Positions 37,401 to 45,600 of a DNA stretch of 64,000 nucleotides are shown piece after piece. The DNA comes from Pedosphaera sp. (GTDB taxonomy: Bacteria > Verrucomicrobiota > Verrucomicrobiia > Limisphaerales > SXQI01). Where the stretch lies: positions 1-64,000 of the forward strand of contig JANYDC010000068.1 of the NCBI GenBank assembly GCA_025359965.1, given 5' to 3'. The notes below the pieces were generated by a model. The model made no database searches and was not told the origin of the DNA. It saw only the letters and a list, made by a program, of their open reading frames with translations. Each line of letters opens with the position of its first letter. Within the stretch, counting starts at the first letter, position 1. The translations under genes were made by a program, and so were the position numbers.

Positions 37401-39617
37401 AGTGCCGCCATAGCTGGAGAAAGTACCGCCAATGTAGATTCGCTGTTGATCATCAATTACAGCCGCATTAATGGCACTATCGTTGTCTATACCAAGTCCA
37501 GGATCGAACGAAGGATCCAGTGTGCCATCGGGTAACAATCGAGCGATACCAAGCCTGCCGACTCCGTTGATAGACCTGAACTGTCCCGCCACAATAATCT
37601 TTGAATCAAGAGATTGGAGCACAAGTGCGCTCACGGTGCCATCGGCCCCGGTGCCGGGCTGAAAAGTAGTGTCGAGGGAACCATCCGCGTTCAAACGGGC
37701 GATACCGGCGCGGGAAATGGTGTTCACCTTGGTAAAATCACCGCCAATGACGACCTTGCCGTCAGATGGCTGGACCAGCGTGGCGTGAACGGTGTTATTG
37801 GCCCCGGGCAGAGTATTGTTCGGGGGATCAGTCTGCTCTTGATTGGCTGGATTGAAAGTGCGATCCGCCGCACCAGCGGGTTGTTCCCCAATTTCCACAT
37901 AACCGTTGTTGACGCGCATTCCTTGAAATTGATCAGCAAGAATGTTGACGTGGGCATTCCTATTCACACCCATTATTCCAGTATCCCCAACGTCCTGCCA
38001 TAGTCGAAGGAACATGTCTTCAGAAAACTCGACCCTATCGTCGTTGATAATGGGAATGACGGCAGGTTTCCAACCGACTTCAGTTGCGCCCCAATTAAGG
38101 GTGTTAGGAACGGCCGTATCGGGGCCAACAAATTCACGCCAGATACCCGTGAGAGGCGGAAGAAAATCCGCGTAAGGCGTGGCATATTCGTTGCCAGCAT
38201 CAGTCTCGAATCCATTATCCTTTAGCGTTCCACCTCCGTTACTGAAAAGTGTTGGATCAACGTTGTAACGAACCGTCACACCATCGCTGAGCGGGCCTGA
38301 ACGCCTCACCCATAGGCGCGCCTGCCTCTGGTCCTTGACCGGATCAAGGTTTGGCGGGTTTGAGTTGGGTATTGGGTCACGCGAGGCTGGCTCCACAACG
38401 GGCTGGGTTTCACTAAACTGACTGCGGTAACGGATTAGATTGAACCCAACTTGAACATCTCTGATATCGACAGTTGCCGAGGTGTTTCGCCCAAAAATGG
38501 GCTTGATCAAGGCAGGATCCTCTTGTGGGTCCGCCCTGAGATTGGATAAGTTAACGTTGAAAAGCCAATGCGCAGGGTTGAAATAGTTAGTGGGGTAAAT
38601 ATCCCCAAAGAATGTACCTCCAAACGCGCCACCACCGTCAGTAGGCACCTCATCAAAGATCCTTTTGACAATGCGAACCAGAAAGGTCGCGCTCATCTGG
38701 AAATCATCAAAAACGATGGTGCCGTTGGTGGGAAGAAAATCGGCAAAAGGTCTCGCGTTGTCAGTATAACCAAACGTTATTAAATTGGTGAGGTCAAAAA
38801 TATTAGTGAAAGAAAGCGGAGGACCGTTCGTGGTGGTGGCAAAGTCAAGCAGTACTCTTCCAACGGAGCCGGCGTTGCGTGTCACTGTCAGCAACACACC
38901 AGGCTGTGACTGATCAGCGTCGTCAAGAACGGCCTCAGCGTGTGATGTGATATAATTGGCTTTACTGAACTGAAATGTACCGGCAGGCGAAACCTCGCCA
39001 GTGCCTTCATTATCCTGAATCTCAACTACCGCAGTGGGAATTAAGCCACCGAGTTCTCCATTTTGAGGGTTTGAAAGGCGCAAGGCAATGGTTCTCGGAG
39101 CGTTGGTAAAGCCATTGTCCAAAATGGTAATATTGAAAGTATCCGTACCGGTGAAAAGATTAGTGCCTCCAAAGCCCGACTGAAGAACAGCCGTACCTGA
39201 AATAGGAATATAATCTGCACCGGGTATGGCGGTGCCGACGCCATCGTCTGTAGTGTAATCTACAGTCATGAAGTCACCAAAAATGATGCCGTTTGTTGAA
39301 AAAATTGGATCGAATTGAGCAGTGATGGTGATGGTCACAGAACCGCCTGCTTCATTGATTGTGTAGGTTGGCGCACTGAAATCAGCAAGCCCGGTACCAA
39401 AGAAAATGATCTGCGCACGCGAAGTCCCTTGTGTCAAAACAAAAAGGAACAGGAAAAGTAAAAGACTTGTGGAGATCGACCGGCAGGCTCCGAGCAAACT
39501 CCCGACAATGGACGCGCCAAAACGCAGCAGGCGCGATAGTGGGGCTTCAGCCGCGACTGTTGACACGGCGGCACACGGGGACAATTCGTTTTTGGTCACA
39601 GGATTAAAGCAACACAT
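31473..39617 (-). CDS. Giant Calx-beta / delta-60 repeat exported protein, downstream paralogue
   Basis: 2,714 residues. A long N-region and hydrophobic core (LLLFLFLFVLTQGTSRA) form the signal peptide. Then follow two or three Calx-beta domains (about 70-580), a first block of seven delta-60 repeats (about 583-1006), four Calx-beta domains, a second block of seven (about 1543-1914), three Calx-beta domains, a third block of seven (about 2278-2640) and the shared C-terminal domain. Typical delta-60 units read GGDFTTVDGVQRNRIARLN-x-DGSLDTTF; Calx-beta units read F-x-x-x-Y-x-V-x-E-x-G. Calx-beta domains bind calcium in adhesion proteins, so a surface or matrix adhesin is likely. It is a tandem paralogue of the gene 45 bases upstream. 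Confidence 0.88.
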   Translation of the reverse strand: MCCFNPVTKNELSPCAAVSTVAAEAPLSRLLRFGASIVGSLLGACRSISTSLLLFLFLFVLTQGTSRAQIIFFGTGLADFSAPTYTINEAGGSVTITITAQFDPIFSTNGIIFGDFMTVDYTTDDGVGTAIPGADYIPISGTAVLQSGFGGTNLFTGTDTFNITILDNGFTNAPRTIALRLSNPQNGELGGLIPTAVVEIQDNEGTGEVSPAGTFQFSKANYITSHAEAVLDDADQSQPGVLLTVTRNAGSVGRVLLDFATTTNGPPLSFTNIFDLTNLITFGYTDNARPFADFLPTNGTIVFDDFQMSATFLVRIVKRIFDEVPTDGGGAFGGTFFGDIYPTNYFNPAHWLFNVNLSNLRADPQEDPALIKPIFGRNTSATVDIRDVQVGFNLIRYRSQFSETQPVVEPASRDPIPNSNPPNLDPVKDQRQARLWVRRSGPLSDGVTVRYNVDPTLFSNGGGTLKDNGFETDAGNEYATPYADFLPPLTGIWREFVGPDTAVPNTLNWGATEVGWKPAVIPIINDDRVEFSEDMFLRLWQDVGDTGIMGVNRNAHVNILADQFQGMRVNNGYVEIGEQPAGAADRTFNPANQEQTDPPNNTLPGANNTVHATLVQPSDGKVVIGGDFTKVNTISRAGIARLNADGSLDTTFQPGTGADGTVSALVLQSLDSKIIVAGQFRSINGVGRLGIARLLPDGTLDPSFDPGLGIDNDSAINAAVIDDQQRIYIGGTFSSYGGTNRAGIARLLPSGLLDTSFDPGQGFNGSVYSIALTPGDSRPVVGGQFTEFAGANRSGVARLNLNGVVDPTFNPGTGVDGIVYSVALQGDSIIIAGDFTTVDFRSRNGIAKLNANGSLNTAFSPGSGFDKTVYSIAIQPDGKPVLGGLFTSFNGNRRLGMARLNYDGSLDTSFMDTAYNQFAGLPNRLSTDNINSQENFVRSITHYRTNINFVGTNFVRQTASLNIFTNSVSNDITLDYFYIGGRFRRVGGGTNRDDVLSQSYIARVIGGQTPGPGNLSFDRDQYFADEDAGTTFVTLRRENGSLAAAAVGIATVASPSGPGSATEGLDFTQLLSSAAYPSTYTGKENGTRQVSDALSGPSNDEVFTGNQEFNGPLRSGPFNQKTSANNFNVKITDDLIHEGDESVNLVLFSAQGSLTLGGEPIPVGFALGRSTATLTIADNDFDFGTLAFASTEYTVKEDGLNAIITVVREGGSSGTVAVDYSTKDGTATQGKANVGGDYDKATGTLTFGPGVVQKSFNVRINDDTKAELDETINLFLVNPTGFPTNTPQSLRINPTRAQALLTILDNDFLPGRISFQRSTYTNSESAQFATIVVERTGGVLGDLRVDYATVDGSALAGRDYLPISGTLAWAAGDITSRTLTVPLINNLVVDPDRTFQLQLTNAFIDNNANNNALGSRTIVSVRILNDDTPGSFKFSQSNYAIDENAGKIRVTVLRIGGQAGANSVNVTVTNLTAINGIDFTAVATNLLFAAGEVSRSFDIPIIDNNAADGDRTISLLLSRAAPGTILVPSSVLTIIDNELLREPAGSLDPTFTANGVDDFVYSTLLQADGSVVAAGDFRYVNNVVRTGLARLIDDGTLDPIFDIGSGVSGGAIRSMALTLDERIVISGLFTNVAGTNRNYVARLNLDGSVDVSFNPGSGADNPIYSVTVQPDQKVVLGGGFSTFNGFQRSGLVRLQTNGVIDASFDVGTGANGTVYATAIQSDGKIIAGGDFTTFDGSSQFRLVRLNSDGTTDTAFGATNFNSGTGFGGSVRSIAIQSDGMILVGGLFTDFNGAKVGRILRLDSNGNLDPTFNPSVGLTDSRVVWGADGPVNAIAVQIDSRIVVGGDFHRFNGVTRNQLTRLRADGSVDPTINFGFGPNGTVSSLLIQPDRKIVFSGGFTEYNGVPKTRIARVFGGSLDGSGSVQFSKAQFNGSESSTNTLITVVRTGGTTGELKVSIGTRDGSATANLDYVPLDPASPSNVLVFPEGEVATNFVVRIINDNLLESVETVLLQLTNVVSPGTLGFQPTAVINIQSDDSQVSFSQAEYLVNEGIPGGSVFITVVRTGSTLRTESVVFKTVELTNSAKSGIDFQPTTNTITFAAGQVSQTFGIGIIDNLLVQGDHDFGITLTTNGIDGGNSGLRLGIAQSKVIIVDNDFSPGHLGFSEASFKVGESQGEATITVTRKGGTTGVISVDYFTTAGTATAGAAGDYRDVVGILTFADGEVSKSFAVPINDDTAVEGNETVLVGLRNVRGGAILDDPTTVVLTIVDNDLGAGSLDPSFNPTNSLFAPGAMANGTNAAVRAVVRMANGGYLIGGDFTSYNGSNLTRLAQINSDGSVVASFNPGIGPDKGVRAIATLDGGDFLAAGSFNNVNNQLKNRVARFNMDGSLDMGFDLPLGLNGQVSAVAWEEFSNKVLIGGFFDKTSAANRDHLARLNHDGTVDTAFTANVDNNVYSINVLHGTNILVVGAFTTVNGVSSPGIARLKNTGERDSSFMPGAGANGTIYDVYVLQNEYIMVVGDFTQFDGQPRSRIARLMPNGSLDATFTNGSPNSVVYSIDLQDDQKILIGGDFTTVDGVQRNRIARLNADGSLDTTFKTGDGANGTVYAVLYQPADGNVLIAGAFSTADLQPRWGIARINGNMPVQPRILALSPSANGFALSFESQLGISYLVEVSADMADWTAATATIVGTGNVISVPLPSASTVQFYRIKRSRP

Positions 39618-39662
39618 GTTGGTGAAAGTTTTGGCATCGTTCGCAAGGAGAACCTCTCATGA

Positions 39663-42600
39663 TCAACGCGTGATAACTCGGTAGAATCGGTAATTGTTTG
39701 TGTCAGATGGAGGTCCGACCAAATCGGTCGAGCTGCCGGTTGCTGTAGCATCAGTCACATCAGCCCATTGGCTAAAATTGCTGGAAGCTTGAAGAGTGTA
39801 TTTACGCCCTGCAATCGAATCAAAAGTGATGCGAAGCGATTGGTTGGCCAGAAGTTTGGCGGCAGTAATATTGAAAGGCAGGAGTGTGGCGACTGGATCC
39901 CCGTCCAACCGGGCCAAGCCTGGGCTTACAAAACTATTGACCGTGAAAAAGCTGCCGCCCAACAGGATCTGTCCGTCGACTTGAATACCTAAGGCAAACA
40001 CGGAATCGTCAGGTCCCGTGCCGGGATCGAAATTGGTATCGAGTGTTCCATCAGGATTGTAACGAGCAACACGGACGCGATCCACATTGCCGCATTGCAG
40101 GAAGTCGCCGCCAATGACCACTTTGCCGGCACTGTCAATGGCAATGGCGCGCACTGTGCCCTTTGGAGGGGTGGCTCCGAGGAAAGTAGTGTCTACTCCA
40201 CCCGTTGCTTTCAACCGGGCCAAGCGAGACCGGGCAACGCCACCGACTGAAGCGAATTCACCACCAATCAGAATGCGGCCATCATTTTGCCGAGCAATAG
40301 CATACACAGACCCAGGAACACCGACGGAAGCGGTTACTGCGCTATTAGTAAAGGTTGTGTCAAAAACACCGAATTTTGAAACACGGGCCAGCGACATCGC
40401 GGTGTCAGAGCCCAATTTAGTGAATGTGCCGCCAACCAAGACACTTCCGTCTGGCTGCAACAAGAGGGCGGAGACATCACCGTCGGTGCCACCCTCGACG
40501 TTAAAACTAACATCCAAACCGCCCTCGGCGGTGAGTCTAGCCAGATGCCGAACCGGGAAGGTAAAGGAACCACCTACAATCAACTTGCCGTCAGGCTGAC
40601 AGACAGCAGCCAAGATTTTACCATTTAGCCCCGCATTCTTTTTGAAGGCGGTGTTGTACACACCGTTTGAGGAAAGCAGCCCAACATATTGGAGGACTGC
40701 ATCACTTCCGGTAAAGTCGCCGGCGATGTACAAACCATTGGCCGGGCGTGGCGAGATGGAAAAAACGCTACCGCCCAAAAATGTTTGGTTACGGAAGATG
40801 CTATCGGCTGTGCCATTGGGCAAAACACGGGCGACATCGTATGAGGAAACATTTCCGAATGTATCAAAATCCCCGCCCACCAAAACGCGTTGGTCAGCTA
40901 GAATTGCCAACGAACGCACAGATCCCTGGAGACCGGTGGCATTGTTGAACGCGCCGTTGCCCACGGAATAATTCCGGTCGAAACTGCCAGGACCGAAATC
41001 ATCGTCGCGAATGGCAACCGTGGTATCAGAGATACCCAGAGTTGCACCACCTGTGACATTACGCAGTTGAACACTTAAATATTCGGTAGATTCGCGAATG
41101 AGATCCTGAATGATGGGAATGGAAATAGTTGCGCTGGCGACGTTGTCCTGGAACACAAGTTGTCCTGACACTGGTGTGTAGTCTGTCCCCTCAGAGGCGG
41201 AGATCGGACTAACAGAATATTCCACCGTTACAAGACCACTCTTGCCATTGAGCCTCTCCACTACGACAGCCGCCGTTCCAGCCCCTTCATCAACAGTAAA
41301 GAGACTCGAACGAAAATTGAGTTCGCCCGGGGCAAAATCATCATCTATAATGCTTAGGGTAGCGCTCGCTGGTTTGAGGATGACTGAGCCCCCGCCATTG
41401 ACTGACAGATTTAAGCTGACCGTCTCAGTGCCTTCGATGATTAAATCGTCAATAATTGGAATGGTGAAAGTGGCGGTTCTTACGCCTTTGGGGAAGAACA
41501 AAGAACCGGACACATCGGTATAATCGCTGCCCGGAGAAGCAGTCTGGCCGGAAGTGAAATAGTCGACAGTGAGCGGCAATGAGATTAGCCCTTTACGCTC
41601 AACGGTAATTAAAGCGCCACCGCCAACTGCCACTTCTCCAACGCTATAGGATCCCCTGTTGAATCCAACTTCGGTATCATCGTTCTGAATAGTAAGCACC
41701 GCAAAAGGCTGGTCGCCTACTGTGGCTCCCCCAGTAACTTGACTCAAAGACAGACTTACGGTGCGATCCAGATCAGCAATATCGTTGTTGATGATAGTGA
41801 CGGCCACGGTCTTGAAAGTCTCGCCCTCCGCGAAAATGAGGTTTGTTGAAAGGTCGCTATAATCCGAGCCGTTGACGGCGCTAAGGCCTGAAGTGGTCAA
41901 GATGACACCAACGGAGCCCATTGTTCCGCCAACACGCCGGATTGTGACCAAGGCCGTACCGACATTTTCAGTCACCGAGTAATTAGCGGCGGTAAATTCA
42001 ATTTGGCCGTTTCCAACAATCGAACCACCATACAGAGCAGCAAGATGGGCACGAGGAATTCCATTGACCTCAGTGAAGCCGCCGCCAATCAAAATTCGGC
42101 GGTTGGCCTCAAGGGCAATTGAGGAAACGTAAGCGTTGGGACCCGTACCAAAGTTAATGGACGGGTCCACGTTACCATCAAAACCCAGTCGAACAAGTCG
42201 GTTAATGCCCAATCCATGGAACGAGTTGAAATCACCACCGACCAAGATCGCGCCATCAGGCTGGATGGCCATTGCAAATACGGGGCCGTTTGCGCCAGGC
42301 AGCCCAATGAACGAGGAGTCAAACGCACCGTTTGGCAGTAACCGGGCGATACCATTAGCGGGGGCACCCGAGACGGTGTGGAACGAGCCACCCAGTATAA
42401 TCGAATCGTCGTCTTGAAGCGCAAGGGCTCGGACCACATCATCAACTCCCTGACTTGGAATATTGAAGGTAGTATCCACAGATCCATCAGCATTCAAACG
42501 GGCTATGTTTCTGATGCTAACGCCGCCCACCGATAGAAAATCTCCGCCGATCACGATTTTGCTATCGCGTTGAATGAGAATTGCGTAAACGGTTCCGTTA

Positions 42601-45600
42601 ACTCCACCCCCTGTGTTGAAGGTTTTATCAGCCGTGCCGTTATCATTCACACGAGCAAGTCCTCTAGAGGCAAAGCCATTAAAACTACTAAATCCACCTC
42701 CAATGAGGGTTTTGCGTTCGCCCGCGACGATGACTTCAACAATAGCCAAGACTTGGCTGTCAGTCCCGGAGCCAGGATTAAAGGACGTATCAAGGCTGCC
42801 CAAGGAACTGAGGCGGGCGAGAAAGCGATATGGCACGGTGGAAACTGCTGTAAATGCACCACCGGGCAGGATTTTACCAGATGTTGGCGAGACCCCCAGC
42901 ACGTGTACGCTGGCATTGACGCTGAGATCAGGTGCAAAACTATAATTAAGAGATCCGTCTTTGTTTAATTTGGCCACCCTGCTTTGCTCGTCGCCGTTAA
43001 CCTGTGTGAAATCGCCACCAATATAGATTGAACCATTTGCCTGAGGTTTAATGTCGTAAACCACGCCGTTGGCACCACCACCAGCAGCAAAATCCGTATC
43101 CACACCACCTGCTGGAATGTTTTTCGTTTCGTTGTCAATAATCGTCAGAGTAATGGCGATTGGCAGCCCGAGTGCGGCATTGGTTGCCTTGCTAAGACGC
43201 AACGAAACAAGGCGATCACCATCTGCGATGGTGTCGTCGAGGATCGGAACAATGAATGAGCGCATTACTTCTCCCGGCCCAAACACAAGTGTTCCGTTTA
43301 CAGGTTGAAAGTCTTTGCCTGAAATGGCGGTTGTGGCCGTGGCAGCGTAGTCTACCGAGACTGTACCGGAGACTCCGTCGCGCCGCACTACTTGAACAAT
43401 GGCGTTCAGCCCATTCTCGTCGCTATAAAGGGCCGTTGTATTAAACTGAAGCTTGCCGAAGGCATCCTCATCCAGAATAGTTACTATCTCGTTTGTCTTA
43501 CTGCCCAAGGCTCCGAGAGGCGAAGCATTGGTTAATGAAATCGAGAAGCTCTCAGGCCCCTCCACAATACCATCGTTGACGATGGGAATCTCAATTGTCT
43601 TCGGGAGTGTGTCGCCGTCATTCCATACCACCAACCCGTTGATTGCCTGGTAGTCCGCACCAGCTGAAGCGGTTATGTCCTGAGTAAAGAATTCGGCTTG
43701 GACGATTCCCCTGCTGCCTCCTAAACGTTTAGCTATGACAACCACTTTCCCAGCGGATTCGGCGACACTGTTGGTAGTGGTAGAAAAACTGATCACACCA
43801 GGTTGGAAATCATTATCTATGATGGTGACAACTGCATTTGAGTTGGCACCAAGAACGGCACCCGTCCCAAGCAAGCCTGACAACGACACAGCTATGGTTT
43901 CATCAGGCTCGACGATGAAATCGTCGCGTATTGGAATGATGAAGGAATGGTTGGTTTCCCCGTTCTTAAAATTAAGAGTGCCTGAAACCATTGTGAAGTC
44001 GTCACCCGGAGTCGCCCGGCCTGCCACCGTGCCTCCGGAAGTCGCATACTTAACCGAGAAGCTACCGGAAATATTTCCAGTCCGATAAACGTTGATGGTC
44101 GCAAAACCGTCCCCTTCATTAACCTCGTACTCGGTTAAAGAGAAGCCAATGGTGCTGCCAGATTTATCGTCATCGATTATGGTAGCTATGGCTGATGTGT
44201 GGCCGGCGTATGCAGGTATAGTAATGATCGGCTCGCCCCCCAATCCAATGGAGGCTGAGAGAGCGCCTATTAACAAAGAAAACTCTTCGTCACCCTCGAT
44301 GATCTTATCATCAGTGACGGAAACTGAACTCAAATAATTTGAGGATACCTTATTACTCCAAAACGCTGAACCCACAAAGTCGACGTAATCAATTCCTTTC
44401 AATGCACTGGCATCGGTCGTCGTAATCGCAGCGGAGAGATCTCCAAGGCTACCACCTGTTCGACTGAGGGAAAACGGCAGGCGGGCTCCACCTTCACTGG
44501 CACTAAATGTAGAAGCGACAAATTCAACGCTTCCAGGGCCATCGGTGCTTCCGCCAACTAGTTTGGCAAAATTGGAACGAGGGTGAATGGCTGCCCTAGT
44601 GTTGCCACCACCAACTGCCTGAAACAAGCCACCCACCAGAACACCGCCATCCGGCGTTGTCGTGATGGACAACAAAACTCCGCGAGGTGCGAAACCATCA
44701 ACATCGGGGAAGCCAGCGTATTGATTGTAAGCAGTGTCCAAGAAACTTGTGTCGAGGACGCCAGTGGGAAGGATTCTCGCCAAATTAACCCTGCGTGACC
44801 CATTGTAATTTAGGAATCCGCCTCCCACATAAACCTCGCGAGCAGCGTCTACGGCAATTGCTTGAACGGCACCATCTGGTCCTGTACCCGTGGCGAACGA
44901 AGTATCAACCGTGCCATTTGTCAAAACATGAACCAAGTAGGGACGGATCCTGCTGTTAAACTTCTGGAACGCACCACCCGCATAAATTGTGCCTTCCAGG
45001 CCTGCTGCCAAGGCATACACAGAGTTGTCAGCTCCTGCACCAGAGGAGAATGGAGCGTCAACCACACCCTCTCTGCTTACGCGGGCAATTCGATTTGCCT
45101 TATTGGTGCCGACTAAGGTGAAATCACCCCCAAGAAACACGCCAGGGTTACCCGCAGGCTGAATTGTGGCAGCGAACACGAAGGACACATCATCGTTGGT
45201 GTTCCCTTCGTTCACGACAAATTTCAGCTTAGTGGTATTAGCTGGTCCAAAAACGAAACTGTTGGTAATCGGAAATGTGTTAGTCTGTATGGTTCCATCC
45301 AAGTTTGTGGAAATAGTGACGCGATTAGTGAGTCCGCTGTCAAAAATTCGGTTTGTTCCTGAATAAACTCGCAAGAAATCAGGTGTTAAACCAAAATCAT
45401 AAACCAACTCCACTGATCCGGACTTAGAACCCGTATCTACTATTGTGGTGTATTCAGGAGGAGCATTAGTCAGGTAATTGGCCAGAACCGTGATGGGGTC
45501 GAAGGCCATGTCGAGTAAAGTATAAACAGTACCGTTTGGTCCGTCACCAAGGTCGAAACTGCGATCGATTGATCCATCAGGAAGAAGTCGAACGACACGA

